The notes: generated by a model from the sequence alone, not told the origin. 64,000 nt of DNA from Radicibacter daui (GCA_030657355.1 CP131056.1:3926501-3990500), one strand, 5' to 3'. Shown: positions 8,401-18,187, counted from the stretch's first letter. Made by a program: numbers and translations.

Positions 8401-9375
8401 ATGACGGTCTTCATCATCCGGCGATTGATGCAGGCACTGCTGGTGCTGTTCGTCACTTCGCTTATCGTCTTTCTCGGCGTCTATGCCATCGGCAACCCGA
8501 TCGACATTCTGGTACCGGATGATGCCACCGAGATGGAGCGCCAGCAGGCGATCCACTCTCTCGGGCTCGACCGCCCGTTGCCGGTGCAGTACGGCACCTT
8601 CCTGCTCCATGCGCTGCATGGCGACCTCGGCACCTCCTTCGTGTTCAACCAGCCTTCCATCAGCCTGATCCTCGACCGGCTGCCGGCAACGCTGGAACTG
8701 GCCTTCGTGGCGCTCTTCCTGGCCATCGTCATCGGCATGCCGCTCGGCATCATTGCTGGCCTCAAGCCTGGCAGCCGTTTTGATGAAGGGGTGATGACCA
8801 CCTCCATCCTCGGCTTCAGCCTGCCCAACTTCTGGCAGGGCATGATGCTGATCATGATCTTCTCGGTCTGGCTCGGCTGGCTGCCGTCAACCGGGCGCGG
8901 TCAGATGGGCAGCTTCCTCGGCATCCATTCCAGCCTGTTTACGCTGGATGGCCTTGCCCACCTCATCCTGCCGGCCATCAATCTCTCGCTCTTCAAGATC
9001 TCGCTCATCATCCGCCTGACGCGCACCGGTGTGCGCGAGACGATGCTGCTGGATTTCGTGAAGTTCGCCCGGGCCCGCGGCGTGCCGGAAACACGCATCG
9101 TCGTGGTGCATGTGCTGAAGAACATCCTCATCCCCATCGTCACCGTCGTGGGCATGGAGTTCGGCTCCATCATCGCCTTCGCCGTGGTGACGGAAACGAT
9201 CTTTGCATGGCCGGGCGTCGGCAAGCTGCTGATCGACGCGGTGATGCGGCTCGACCGGCCGGTGGTGGTCGCCTACATCCTCGTGGTGGTCGCCATGTTC
9301 ATCACCATCAATTTTGTGGTCGACCTCATCTACTCCCTGCTCGACCCGCGCATCCGTCTTGGAGGCGCCAAATGA
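8401..9375 (+). CDS. Peptide/nickel-type ABC transporter permease (DppB-like)
   Basis: A 324-residue inner-membrane permease of the DppB/OppB family: an N-terminal TM helix (FIIRRLMQALLVLFVTSLIVFLGVYAIG), a periplasmic segment, then five more TM helices. The EAA-type cytoplasmic loop is near LLDFVKFARARGVPETRIVVVHVLKN, and the C-terminus TETIFAWPGVGKLLIDAVMRLDRPVV is typical. It starts a five-gene importer and overlaps the next permease by ATGA. Confidence 0.93.
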   Translation: MTVFIIRRLMQALLVLFVTSLIVFLGVYAIGNPIDILVPDDATEMERQQAIHSLGLDRPLPVQYGTFLLHALHGDLGTSFVFNQPSISLILDRLPATLELAFVALFLAIVIGMPLGIIAGLKPGSRFDEGVMTTSILGFSLPNFWQGMMLIMIFSVWLGWLPSTGRGQMGSFLGIHSSLFTLDGLAHLILPAINLSLFKISLIIRLTRTGVRETMLLDFVKFARARGVPETRIVVVHVLKNILIPIVTVVGMEFGSIIAFAVVTETIFAWPGVGKLLIDAVMRLDRPVVVAYILVVVAMFITINFVVDLIYSLLDPRIRLGGAK

Positions 9376-10277
9376 GCTTCCTTGCCCGCCTGAAACCCGA
9401 TCCGGAAGGCGTGCTGGTGCAGGCCGCCAGCGGCATCCTGCGTAGCCCGCGCGCCGCTATCGCCGCCTTCGTCTGCCTCGCGCTCGTCCTCATCGCCCTC
9501 ATCGGCCCGTTCCTCGCGCCGCAGAACCCCTACGACCTCGCCTCGCTCGATATCATGGATGCGCGCCTCGCCCCGGGCGGGGAAAGCTTTGACGGCCATG
9601 TCTACTGGCTGGGCACCGACGGGCAGGGTCGCGACATGCTGTCGGCCATGATCTACGGCCTGCGCACCAGCCTCGGCGTCGGCCTTCTGGCCGGTGTCGT
9701 CGCCATGGGCGTGGGCACCACGCTCGGCCTCATCGCCGCCTATTTCGGTGGCCGCACCGATGCGCTGATCATGCGGGTCGTCGACCTGATGCTGGGTTTT
9801 CCCACCATCCTCGTCGCCCTCATGATGCTGGCAGTACTGGGGCAGGGCATCGGCAAGGTCATCCTCGCCCTTGTCATCGTGCAATGGGCCTTCTTTGCCC
9901 GCGCCGTGCGCAGCGCGGCGCTGGTGGAACGCGGCAAGGAATATGTCGAGGCGGCGATCTGCCTCGGCCTCAGCAAGCCGCGCATCCTCTTTGGCCAGTT
10001 GTTGCCCAACTGCCTGCCGCCGCTCATCGTCATCGCCACGCTGCAGGTCGCCAGCGCGATTGCCGCCGAAGCGACGCTGAGTTTCCTCGGCATCGGCCTG
10101 CCGATCACCCAGCCCTCGCTCGGCCTCCTCATCGCCAATGGCTATCAGGTGCTGCTGGCCGGGCTTTACTGGATCAGCGTTTTTCCGGGCGTACTGCTCG
10201 CGCTGCTCATCTTCTCCATCAACATCGTTGGCGACCGGTTGCGCGAAGTGCTCAACCCCCGCCTCGAACAGCGCTGA
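9372..10277 (+). CDS. Peptide/nickel-type ABC transporter permease (DppC-like)
   Basis: A 301-residue DppC/OppC-type permease starting at the ATGA overlap. It has the N-terminal TM and periplasmic region with HVYWLGTDGQGRDMLSAMIYGLRTSL, a hallmark of this family, and the EAA loop EYVEAAICLGLSKPRILFGQLLPN. It pairs with the upstream permease to form the channel for peptides or related cations. No defects are seen. Confidence 0.94.
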   Translation: MSFLARLKPDPEGVLVQAASGILRSPRAAIAAFVCLALVLIALIGPFLAPQNPYDLASLDIMDARLAPGGESFDGHVYWLGTDGQGRDMLSAMIYGLRTSLGVGLLAGVVAMGVGTTLGLIAAYFGGRTDALIMRVVDLMLGFPTILVALMMLAVLGQGIGKVILALVIVQWAFFARAVRSAALVERGKEYVEAAICLGLSKPRILFGQLLPNCLPPLIVIATLQVASAIAAEATLSFLGIGLPITQPSLGLLIANGYQVLLAGLYWISVFPGVLLALLIFSINIVGDRLREVLNPRLEQR

Positions 10278-10290
10278 GGGAGGGGTGGCC

Positions 10291-11283
10291 ATGAGCAATC
10301 CCGTGCTGCGCGTCGAGAACCTGCAAACCTGGTTCCACGGCAAGAAGGGCATCTCCAAGGCTGTCGACGGTGTTTCCTTCGAGGTCGGACGCGGCGAAAT
10401 CCTCGGCCTTGTCGGCGAGAGCGGTTCCGGCAAATCCATCACCGGCTTTTCCATCCTGCGCCTTCTGGATGCGCCGGGCCGGGTTGAAGGCGGGCGTATC
10501 CTCTTTCAGGGGCAGGACCTGCTGGCGCTGAAGGAAGAAGAGATGCGCGCCATCCGTGGCCGGCGCATCGCCATGATCTTCCAGGATCCGATGATGACGC
10601 TGAACCCGGTTCTGCGCATCGAAACCCAGATGGTGGAAACCATCCTTGTCCATGAAAAGGTCTCCCGCCAGGTCGCGTGGGAGCGGTGCCGCGATGCGCT
10701 GGGCATGGTTGGCATCCCGTCGCCGGAAGAGCGGCTGAAGGCCTACCCGCACCAGTTCTCCGGCGGCATGCGCCAGCGCGTTGCCATTGCCATGGCGCTG
10801 CTGCACCGGCCGGAACTCATCATCGCCGACGAGCCGACCACCGCGCTCGACGTTACCATCCAGTCGCAGATCCTGGCCCGCGTACAGGGGCTGGCGCGCG
10901 AGTTCGGCATGTCCCTCGTCTGGATCACCCATGATCTGGGCGTGGTCGCCGGCCTCGCAAACCGGGTGGCCGTCATGTATTCCGGCCGCATCGTCGAGAG
11001 CGGGCCGGTCGATGCGCTGCTCGACAATCCGGCCCACCCTTATACGCAAGGCCTGCTCGGCAGCATTCCAGCCAACATTCCGCGCGGGGAGCCACTGCGC
11101 CCCATCCGCGGCATGACCCCGCCGCCCCTGCTGCGCCCGAGCGGCTGCGCCTTCCGTACCCGCTGCGATTTCGCAACCGACGCCTGCCTTGCCGAGCCGG
11201 AGCCGACGGCCCGCGCCCTTGCCGGCGGCCTTGCCCGCGACTGGCGCTGTTTCCACCCCCGTCATGACCGGAGCGCGGCATGA
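10291..11283 (+). CDS. Peptide-type ABC transporter ATP-binding protein (DppD-like)
   Basis: A 330-residue ATPase. Start 10291 follows GGGAGGGG; the open frame upstream lies inside the permease gene. Walker [10 protein letters not shown]-loop [10 protein letters not shown], signature FSGGMRQRV, Walker [13 protein letters not shown] and H-loop THD are intact. The C-terminal oligopeptide/dipeptide extension contains the cysteine pattern [14 protein letters not shown], which binds an iron-sulfur cluster in some relatives. It overlaps the next ATPase gene by ATGA. Confidence 0.94.
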   Translation: MSNPVLRVENLQTWFHGKKGISKAVDGVSFEVGRGEILGLVGESGSGKSITGFSILRLLDAPGRVEGGRILFQGQDLLALKEEEMRAIRGRRIAMIFQDPMMTLNPVLRIETQMVETILVHEKVSRQVAWERCRDALGMVGIPSPEERLKAYPHQFSGGMRQRVAIAMALLHRPELIIADEPTTALDVTIQSQILARVQGLAREFGMSLVWITHDLGVVAGLANRVAVMYSGRIVESGPVDALLDNPAHPYTQGLLGSIPANIPRGEPLRPIRGMTPPPLLRPSGCAFRTRCDFATDACLAEPEPTARALAGGLARDWRCFHPRHDRSAA

Positions 11284-12326
11284 ATAGTCCTGCCAACTCC
11301 GCAGCCCCGCTCGTCAGCGCCGAGGGTGTCTCGCTGCGCTTCACCAGGCCGCTCGATCTGGCCGAAAAACTCGCGCGCCGCATCGGCGTGAAGGTGGATA
11401 ATCCCGTCGTCCATGCCGTGGACGGCGTCGATCTGGAAATCCGCCCCGGTGAGGTTGTCGGCCTTGTCGGCGAGAGCGGCTGCGGCAAATCCACCATCGG
11501 TCGGGTGCTGGCCGGCATCCTGCCGGCGAGTGACGGCGTGGTCAGCTGGAAAGGCAAGGCGCTTGCCGACCTGGCCCCGGCCGAAGCGCGCGCCGCCCGC
11601 CTTGCCGCGCAGATGATCTTTCAGGACCCGATGTCCTCGCTCAATCCGCGCAAGCGGGTGATCGACATCATCGGCGAGGCGCCAGTCTATCATGGCATCA
11701 TCCAGCGCCGGGAGAAGGAGGCCTATGTCAGCGCGCTTATGGAGCGCGTGGGCCTCGACCCATCCTTCCTGCAACGCTATCCGCACCAGTTCTCCGGCGG
11801 CCAGCGCCAGCGTATCGGCATTGCCCGGGCACTGGCGGTCAAGCCGCGGTTCCTCGTTTGCGACGAGTCCGTTGCCGCGCTCGACGTCTCCATCCAGGCG
11901 CAGATCCTGAACCTCTTCATGGAACTGCGGCGCGAGCTCGACCTTACCTACCTGTTCATCAGCCATGACCTCGGCGTGGTGCGCCACATCAGCGACCGGG
12001 TGGTGATCATGTATCTCGGCCGGGTGGTGGAAAGCGCCCCGGCAGCCGACCTCTTTGACCGGCCGAACCATCCCTATACCGCCGCGCTGCTGCGCGAGGT
12101 GCCGCGGCTCGATGCCCGCCACCGCAACTTCACCCCCATCGAGGGAGAGATCCCCTCCCCCATCAATCCGCCATCGGGCTGCCATTTCCATCCGCGCTGC
12201 CCGCACGCCTTTGCGCGCTGTTCGGCCGAACGGCCGGCCTTGCGCGAAATCGCGCCGAATCACCTTTCGGCGTGCCACCTGAACGACCGCGGCCAGCCGC
12301 TGCCGGCCGGGCTTCACGCCGGCTGA
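11280..12326 (+). CDS. Peptide-type ABC transporter ATP-binding protein (DppF-like)
   Basis: A 348-residue second ATPase of the importer. Walker A GESGCGKS, FQDPMSSLNP, signature FSGGQRQRI, Walker B FLVCDESVAALD and H-loop SHD are present, with a C-terminal CHFHPRCPHAFARC cluster region. The heterodimer with the preceding ATPase would drive uptake. The stop is 70 bases before the binding-protein gene. Confidence 0.94.
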   Translation: MNSPANSAAPLVSAEGVSLRFTRPLDLAEKLARRIGVKVDNPVVHAVDGVDLEIRPGEVVGLVGESGCGKSTIGRVLAGILPASDGVVSWKGKALADLAPAEARAARLAAQMIFQDPMSSLNPRKRVIDIIGEAPVYHGIIQRREKEAYVSALMERVGLDPSFLQRYPHQFSGGQRQRIGIARALAVKPRFLVCDESVAALDVSIQAQILNLFMELRRELDLTYLFISHDLGVVRHISDRVVIMYLGRVVESAPAADLFDRPNHPYTAALLREVPRLDARHRNFTPIEGEIPSPINPPSGCHFHPRCPHAFARCSAERPALREIAPNHLSACHLNDRGQPLPAGLHAG

Positions 12327-12396
12327 CAGGAAACCGGGCTCGTTCCCGACAACAAGAACAAGACCTCATGGGCTTCAAGGACAGAGGAGAACAGGC

Positions 12397-14001
12397 ATGA
12401 ACAAGGTTTCACGGACGTCCCGCAGCAAACTGCTGGCCTTCGGCGCCAGCCTGATGCTGGGCGTGAGCACACTTGCCACGGCACCGGCCTGGGCCGCCGG
12501 TCTGGTTATCGGCAGCTCGACAGAGCCGTCCGCCGTCGATCCGCTTTTTTCGCGCACCGGCAACAACCAGAACCTTGCCATGCAGGTCTTCGACCGGCTG
12601 GTGGTTCAGGACGAGAACCTGCAGCTTCACCCCGGCATCGCCAAATCCTGGGAAACCACGGGCCCGATGACCTGGCTGGTACATCTGCGCGATGATGTGA
12701 CCTTCCATGACGGCAACAAGCTGACAGCGGACGACATCATCTATTCGCTGGACCGGGCCAAGAATGTGCCCAACAGCCCCGCCCCGTTTACCGGTAACGT
12801 CGCCGCCATCGACAGCATGAAGGCGCTCGATCCCTACACCATCGAGTTCACCACCAAGGCACCGACGCCCGACTTCATCGAGCAGATCGGCCTTGTCTAC
12901 ATGCTTGAAAAGAAGGTCGCCGAAGGCGCCAGCATCGAGGATTACAACAGCGGCAAGGCAGCCGTCGGCACCGGTCCCTACAAGTTCAAGGAATGGGTGC
13001 CGGGTGATCATGTCACCCTCGTGCGCAATGACGCCTACTGGGACAAGAAGGCGGCCTACGACACCGTCACCATCAAGTTCATCTCCAACGACGCCGCCCG
13101 CGTGGCCGCCCTGCTTTCGGGCTCCGTGCAGCTGATCGACGCCGTCTCGCCGGTGGATGTCACCAAGCTTTCCGGTACGGCGGGCATCAAGGTGCACTCC
13201 ACCTCCTCCACCCGCATCATCTATATGGCGCTCGACAGCTCGCGTGACACGTCGCCCTTCATCACAGACCTCGACGGCAAACCCCTGACGCCGAACCCGC
13301 TGAAGAATGCCAAGGTCCGTCTCGCACTCTCCAAGCTCATCAATCGCGACGGCATTGTCGACCGCATCCTGAGCGGTGCGGGCCAGACCGCCGGCCAGCT
13401 GGTCCCCGAAGGGATCGGCGGTTACGTGCCGGACCTCAAGGCCGAGAGCTATGATGTCGACGGCGCCAAGAAGCTGCTGGCCGATGCCGGTTATCCGAAG
13501 GGCTTCGGCATCACCATCCACTCCTCCAACGACCGTTTCCCCGGCGATGGCGAAGTGGCACAGGCCATCGGCCAGATGTTCGCCCGCGGCGGGCTGAAGG
13601 TGAATGGCGTGGTGACGCAGCCCTATAACGTCTACGCCTCCGCCGCCGGCAAGCAGGAATTCAGCGCCTTTATCTTCTCGCTCGGCAACACCACGCCGAC
13701 GGCGATTACCGGCCTGCGCAACCTCCTGATGACCAAGAACAAGGAAGCCGGCACCGGCGGGTTCAACCGTGTTCAGTATTCCAATCCGGTGTTCGACAAC
13801 CTGATGCAGGACGTGCTGACCGAGTTCGACACCAATACCCGGATGACCGCAGTGCAGAACGCCACCCGCACCGTCATGCAGGATACGCCGTTCCTGCCGC
13901 TCTACTGGCAGAAGGTCTACTGGGCCTCCAAGGACGATGTGACCTACATCGCCAACAAGAGCGAAGACACGAGTGCCTACTTCGCGAGCCCCGCGAAGTA
14001 A
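12397..14001 (+). CDS. Peptide-type ABC transporter substrate-binding protein (SBP_bac_5)
   Basis: A 534-residue periplasmic protein with a signal peptide (SKLLAFGASLMLGVSTLATAPAWA, cleavage likely after AWA near residue 32). The mature part follows the family 5 pattern: SSTEPSAVDPLFSRTGNNQNLAMQVFDRLV, WLVHLRDDVTFHDGNKLTADDIIYSLDRA, AAVGTGPYKFKEW, and VRLALSKLINRDGIVD. A strong GAGGAGAA ribosome site precedes it. The importer most likely takes oligopeptides or a similar bulky solute; the hydrolase next door hints that esters or amidated compounds are handled. A terminator follows. Confidence 0.93.
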   Translation: MNKVSRTSRSKLLAFGASLMLGVSTLATAPAWAAGLVIGSSTEPSAVDPLFSRTGNNQNLAMQVFDRLVVQDENLQLHPGIAKSWETTGPMTWLVHLRDDVTFHDGNKLTADDIIYSLDRAKNVPNSPAPFTGNVAAIDSMKALDPYTIEFTTKAPTPDFIEQIGLVYMLEKKVAEGASIEDYNSGKAAVGTGPYKFKEWVPGDHVTLVRNDAYWDKKAAYDTVTIKFISNDAARVAALLSGSVQLIDAVSPVDVTKLSGTAGIKVHSTSSTRIIYMALDSSRDTSPFITDLDGKPLTPNPLKNAKVRLALSKLINRDGIVDRILSGAGQTAGQLVPEGIGGYVPDLKAESYDVDGAKKLLADAGYPKGFGITIHSSNDRFPGDGEVAQAIGQMFARGGLKVNGVVTQPYNVYASAAGKQEFSAFIFSLGNTTPTAITGLRNLLMTKNKEAGTGGFNRVQYSNPVFDNLMQDVLTEFDTNTRMTAVQNATRTVMQDTPFLPLYWQKVYWASKDDVTYIANKSEDTSAYFASPAK

Positions 14002-14057
14002 GAGCGCTTCTTATCCGATAGCCAGCCTGCCCCGGGGGTGCCTCCACGGGGCACCTA

Positions 14058-14098
14058 GAGGGGGCGGAAGGTCCGCCCTGACGCCCCCTCCTTTTCTC
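14058..14098 (+). terminator. Probable intrinsic terminator after the binding-protein gene
   Basis: GAGGGGGCG (14058-14066) pairs with CGCCCCCTC (14082-14090) and is followed by CTTTTCTC. A smaller hairpin, GGCGGA/TCCGCC, lies within. It probably attenuates read-through into the hydrolase gene. Confidence 0.6.
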
Positions 14099-14135
14099 TA
14101 TCCAGTGCATAATTCAAGGCAAGGAAGGCTCCGAC

Positions 14136-16049
14136 ATGCCGGCCGTTACCCAACTTACGCCGCCCCAGCTGCTCGATGACGGTGTCATCGTCCACCGCGA
14201 TGTCATGGTGACCATGCGCGATGGCGTGCGGCTGGCAACGGATGTCTATCGCCCGGCCGGCACTGACGAAAAACTGACGGGCGGCACGCTGCCGGTCATT
14301 CTGGAGCGCACGCCTTACGGCAAGGTGGAGCGCTCACGCTCCGAGATCGAGGTTGGCATGGACGGGCCGCGTACCCGCTCCGAGGTCGCCACCTACTTCG
14401 TGCGAGCGGGCTATGTGGTCATCTTCCAGGATTGCCGCGGCCGCTATAATTCCGAAGGCGAATTTACCAAGTATCTCTCCGAGGGGCCGGACGGTTTCGA
14501 CACCATGGAGTGGATCGTGGCCCAGCCCTGGTGCAATGGCCAGATCGGCACCATGGGGCTCTCCTATGCCGCCCATACCCAGGCCGCGCTCGCCTGCCTC
14601 AATCCACCGGGCCTTGCCTGCATGGTGATGGATAGCGGCGGATTTGCTTCCGCCTATCGCTGCGGCATCCGCCAGGGCGGCGCCTTCGAGCTCAAGCAGG
14701 CCACCTGGGCCTATCGCAGCGCCAAGGAGAGCCTCGCCGCCAAGAGCGACCCGAAGGTGCTGGCGGCGCTTGAAGCCGAGGATATCCACGACTGGTTCCG
14801 CCGCATGCCGTGGAGCGAGGGCAATTCGCCCGTCCGCCATGTGCCGGAATATGAGGAATATCTGCTCGACCAGTGGCGCCGCGGCAGTTTCGACGAGGCG
14901 TGGAAGACCGTCGGCATCTATATGGAAGGCCATTACGACAGCTTCCCCAAAGTGCCGGTGGTGCTGATGTCGAGCTGGTACGACGTCTATGTGCCTTCCA
15001 CGCTCGACAACTACGCCGGTCTGGCGCGGCTGGAAGGCCGGCCGATGCACCTGCTGATGGGCCCCTGGCTGCATGGCAACCGCAACACCACCTTTGCCGG
15101 CGATACCTCCTTTGGCCCCAACGCCACCATCGGCGGTAATGTGACGCCGAGCTGGCTGGAATTCCGCCGTCACTGGTTCGACCGCTGGCTCAAGGGGATT
15201 GCCCCGGCCAATGAAGATCCGCGCGTACGCCTGTTCCTGATGGGTGGCGGCAGCGGCAGACGCACGGCCGAAGGCCTGCTTGACCATGGCGGCGACTGGA
15301 TCAGCGCTGCCGACTGGCCACTGCCGGCCGCCCGTACCGAGAGCTATTACCTGCATGCCGACGGGTCGCTGAAAACCGCCGCTCCCTCCGGTGAGGCCGG
15401 TGTTCTCAGCTATGATTTCGACCCCGACAATCCCGTGCCGACCATCGGCGGGGCGCTGACCAGCGGCACGCCAATCTTTGAAGGCGGCGGCTTCAACCAG
15501 CGTGAAGAACCGCGCTTCTACGGCAGCCGCAATATGGGCCACGACCTTGCCGAGCGCGCGGATGTGCTGAGCTTCATGACCGAACCACTGGCCGAAGACA
15601 TGGCCGTGATCGGCCCCATCTCCGTCGATCTCTGGGTTTCCAGCGATGCACCGGACACCGACTTCACCGCCAAGCTGGTCGATGTCTATCCGCCCAGCGA
15701 GGATTATCCGGAAGGCTTCGCCCTTATCCTCAGCGACGGCATCTTCCGCTGCCGCTACCGTAATTCGTGGGAAAAGCCGGAACTGATCGGCTCGACCGAA
15801 CCCTTCCGCATCACCATCGAGCCCTTCGCCACCGCCAACCTGTTCAAGGCGGGCCACCGGCTGCGGCTCGACATCTCGTCGAGCAATTTCCCCAAGTTCG
15901 ACGTCAATCCCAACAGCGGCGAGCCGGAAGGTTATGCCGCCCACAAGCGGGTGGCGCACAACAGCGTCTTCTGCACCGGCACCCGGGCCTCAAGCCTCCA
16001 GCTGCCCGTGGTGCCGGTCCTGGCCATCACCCCGCTCGGCAAAGCCTGA
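14136..16049 (+). CDS. CocE/NonD family hydrolase (X-Pro dipeptidyl-peptidase S15-like)
   Basis: A 637-residue alpha/beta hydrolase of the CocE/NonD family. The opening VHRDVMVTMRDGVRLATDVYRPAG, the oxyanion-type FQDCRGRYNSEGEF and the nucleophile motif GLSYAAHTQ (serine in G-L-S-Y) are visible; SSWYDVYVPSTLDNY probably bears the acid and MGPWLHG the histidine. The C-terminal jelly-roll domain starts near VLSYDFDPDNPVPTIGG. No signal peptide is seen, so it should be cytoplasmic. Family members cut acyl esters, beta-lactam side chains or X-Pro peptides. It lies behind the peptide importer and probably processes the imported compound. Its end overlaps the convergent capA-like gene by 23 bases. 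Confidence 0.9.
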   Translation: MPAVTQLTPPQLLDDGVIVHRDVMVTMRDGVRLATDVYRPAGTDEKLTGGTLPVILERTPYGKVERSRSEIEVGMDGPRTRSEVATYFVRAGYVVIFQDCRGRYNSEGEFTKYLSEGPDGFDTMEWIVAQPWCNGQIGTMGLSYAAHTQAALACLNPPGLACMVMDSGGFASAYRCGIRQGGAFELKQATWAYRSAKESLAAKSDPKVLAALEAEDIHDWFRRMPWSEGNSPVRHVPEYEEYLLDQWRRGSFDEAWKTVGIYMEGHYDSFPKVPVVLMSSWYDVYVPSTLDNYAGLARLEGRPMHLLMGPWLHGNRNTTFAGDTSFGPNATIGGNVTPSWLEFRRHWFDRWLKGIAPANEDPRVRLFLMGGGSGRRTAEGLLDHGGDWISAADWPLPAARTESYYLHADGSLKTAAPSGEAGVLSYDFDPDNPVPTIGGALTSGTPIFEGGGFNQREEPRFYGSRNMGHDLAERADVLSFMTEPLAEDMAVIGPISVDLWVSSDAPDTDFTAKLVDVYPPSEDYPEGFALILSDGIFRCRYRNSWEKPELIGSTEPFRITIEPFATANLFKAGHRLRLDISSSNFPKFDVNPNSGEPEGYAAHKRVAHNSVFCTGTRASSLQLPVVPVLAITPLGKA

Positions 16050-17214
16050 TCAACGCTTTTTCCTCCGGGGCAAGGCCGGCGCACATATGCTCGCGCACAG
16101 CCTCTGCCGCGGCAGGATCAAGCGGCACCGGGGCCGGGGCGGCCTGCCCGTCCGCGAGCGGCGGACGCCCGGCGGAGATCGGCAGCAGATCGAAGCGCGT
16201 GCAGACCCCTTCTCCATCAAAATGGGCACGCGCCAGCGTGCTGGTCCACACATCCACGTCCTTTTCGGCATAGGTGGCGGTGCGCCTTGTGTGGAAGATG
16301 AAATTGCCGAGGCTGCCGAGGATCGGTCGGCCGTTATGGAAGGCGAGCCCCTGCAGCACCGGGGAGCCGGTACCGACGATCATGTCCGCCCCGGCATCGA
16401 CGAGCCGGCAAGCCAGCCTGCGCACCCAGTCCGGCATCTGGCCCCAGTTCGGGTCCCAGTGATGGCTGTGGAGGGCAATCGCCACCAGGTCGGCTTCGGC
16501 TTTTGCCGCTACCAGCGCCTCCAGCAGGGCACGCCAGTCCGCTACATCCGGCTCCCACCGGGCGGCAATATCCGCGCCCTGCCGCAGCTCGGTGCCGAAA
16601 AGTTCAAGTTTCGGCATCGCCCCCGATTGCTGGCGATATCCCACGGCGGCCCGGGCAGCCTCGCGCCGGTCATCGCCCAGCGCACTTACGATTTCTGCAA
16701 AACGCCGGTAGTCGGCTTCCGGCACCGTTACGATCCGGCGCATGCGCAATGGGCAGATGCCTGCTCTTCCCGTACCCGCATAATTGATATCCGGCTGCGG
16801 ACCGAGATCGACGGACAGCACGGCAACCGTACCGGCCGCCGTTGCCACATAGGCCGGCCGCAAGGCTGCGGCACTATCTTCCCCCGATCCGACGAGGGCG
16901 ATGCCCGCCTCCTGCGCGGCGGCATGGGTTGCGAGGATACCCGGCGGCCCGAGATCGAAAGCATGGTTGTTGGCGTGGGCAAGGGCGGCAAAGCCCATGG
17001 CCTTCAACGAGTGCAGGGCTTGCGGCCCGGTGCAATGCAGCGTCCTGGTTTTGGTGGGCCAGGCATCCGGCACCGCCAGCACCGCCTCGAAATTGGCGAG
17101 TGCCACATCCGCCCCGGTCAGGAAACCACGTACGGCCTGATAACCGGCCGAAGAAGAGTCGACCGCGCCATGCAGCAGGGCCTGCCCGGTTGCGGCGATG
17201 GAAAGCTGGGACAT
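16027..17214 (-). CDS. CapA family protein (metallophosphatase-like)
   Basis: A 395-residue protein of the CapA/PgsA family, recognised by VALANFEAVLAVPD, GFAALAHANNHAFDLGPPGILATH, ALHSHHWDPNWGQMPDWVRRLACRLVDAGADMIVGTGSPVLQG and a final NFIFHTR. The fold is calcineurin-like. The usual N-terminal aspartate motif (GDVML-like) is replaced by ATGQALLHG, so metal binding may differ. No signal peptide is seen, unlike capsule-forming CapA. The role is unknown; proximity to the hydrolase is the only clue. Confidence 0.82.
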   Translation of the reverse strand: MSQLSIAATGQALLHGAVDSSSAGYQAVRGFLTGADVALANFEAVLAVPDAWPTKTRTLHCTGPQALHSLKAMGFAALAHANNHAFDLGPPGILATHAAAQEAGIALVGSGEDSAAALRPAYVATAAGTVAVLSVDLGPQPDINYAGTGRAGICPLRMRRIVTVPEADYRRFAEIVSALGDDRREAARAAVGYRQQSGAMPKLELFGTELRQGADIAARWEPDVADWRALLEALVAAKAEADLVAIALHSHHWDPNWGQMPDWVRRLACRLVDAGADMIVGTGSPVLQGLAFHNGRPILGSLGNFIFHTRRTATYAEKDVDVWTSTLARAHFDGEGVCTRFDLLPISAGRPPLADGQAAPAPVPLDPAAAEAVREHMCAGLAPEEKALIRLCRAG

Positions 17215-17342
17215 GGCGGAAGGCGCCTGATTGTGGGGTGGATCGTCCCGGCAAGACTACCCTGCCCCGCCCCGGCGCGCGACGCCAATTTACGGAATAT
17301 CTCTAAATTAATCTGCTATTTTCAAACACTTAGCGCATAACC

Positions 17343-18014
17343 CTATGCAGCTTCGGCATAGGCATACTGGCCGCCGGTTTCCAGCGCGCGCTGATAGGCC
17401 GGGCGGGCATGGATGGTCTTCAGGAAGCTGGTTAGCACCGGCCTTGTGCGGGCAGAGCCGCGCGAGGCGGCCACTTCTACCGGAAAGCTCATCATGATGT
17501 CGGCAGCGCTGAATTCAGGGCCGGCAAACCAGCCCGTCGCCGCCAGTTCCTTCTCCCAGTAATCCTGATGCAGCCTGAGCTGCGGTTCGACGAAACCGGC
17601 AAGGGCCCCTGTTGCCAGCTTCTGGGCCAATCCACGCATGAACCACGGCACCTGACGCGGCAGGCGCATGAAGACAAGTTTCAAGAGCAGCGGCGGCATG
17701 GCGGAGCCTTCGGCGTAATGCATCCAGTATCTGAGGCGCAGCCACTGGTCGCTGCCGGCGGCGGCACACAGATCGTGATGGCCCACCTTTGCCAGCAGAT
17801 ATTCGAAGATGGCGCCGGTTTCCGCGATCACCGCATTGCCATCGGTCAGTACCGGCGATTTGCCGAGCGGATGCACCGCCTTGAGTTCCGGCGGTGCCAG
17901 CAGCGTCGCCGGGTCGCGCTGATAGGTCTTGAGCTCATAGGGCAGTCCCAACTCTTCCAGCAGCCAGAGCACGCGCTGGGATCGCGAGTTGTTGAGATGA
18001 TGGACGGTAATCAT
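17343..18014 (-). CDS. Glutathione S-transferase
   Basis: A 223-residue GST. The start at 18014 is chosen because the thioredoxin-like N-domain begins there (MITVHHLNNSRSQRVLWLLEELGLPYEL); it includes LGKSPVLTDGNAVIAETGAIFEYLL, the glutathione-binding region, and the helical C-domain follows (FAGPEFSAADIMMSFPVE). The frame remains open far upstream, antisense to the next gene, but that part has no protein character. Cytoplasmic detoxification is the general role; the natural substrate is unknown. Confidence 0.93.
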   Translation of the reverse strand: MITVHHLNNSRSQRVLWLLEELGLPYELKTYQRDPATLLAPPELKAVHPLGKSPVLTDGNAVIAETGAIFEYLLAKVGHHDLCAAAGSDQWLRLRYWMHYAEGSAMPPLLLKLVFMRLPRQVPWFMRGLAQKLATGALAGFVEPQLRLHQDYWEKELAATGWFAGPEFSAADIMMSFPVEVAASRGSARTRPVLTSFLKTIHARPAYQRALETGGQYAYAEAA

Positions 18015-18162
18015 CGGCCCCTCCCCGAAGCTGCGACAACTTGGCGCAAACTGAGCGCACATCATTCTAACCGGCAGAACCGGGGCAGGATCAACCACTC
18101 CTGGCTTTTGCGCCAGTGCGCCGCGCCTTTGGCTTTTCCATTCTCGATTGCTCCGGCACCGA

Positions 18163-18187
18163 TTGCAATTGCAAGTGAGTTGCGTTA
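18163..18187. promoter_or_regulatory. Candidate iron-regulator (Fur-like) box upstream of the cytochrome/FTR1 locus
   Basis: TTGCAATTGCAA (18163-18174) is a perfect palindrome and overlaps GCAAGTGAGTTGC (18171-18183), whose outer GCAA and TTGC are inverted. Overlapping GCAA/TTGC hexamers of this type resemble Fur-family boxes. It lies 92 bases upstream of the secreted-protein gene in the 264-base gap from the divergent GST gene. Iron control is inference. Confidence 0.4.
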
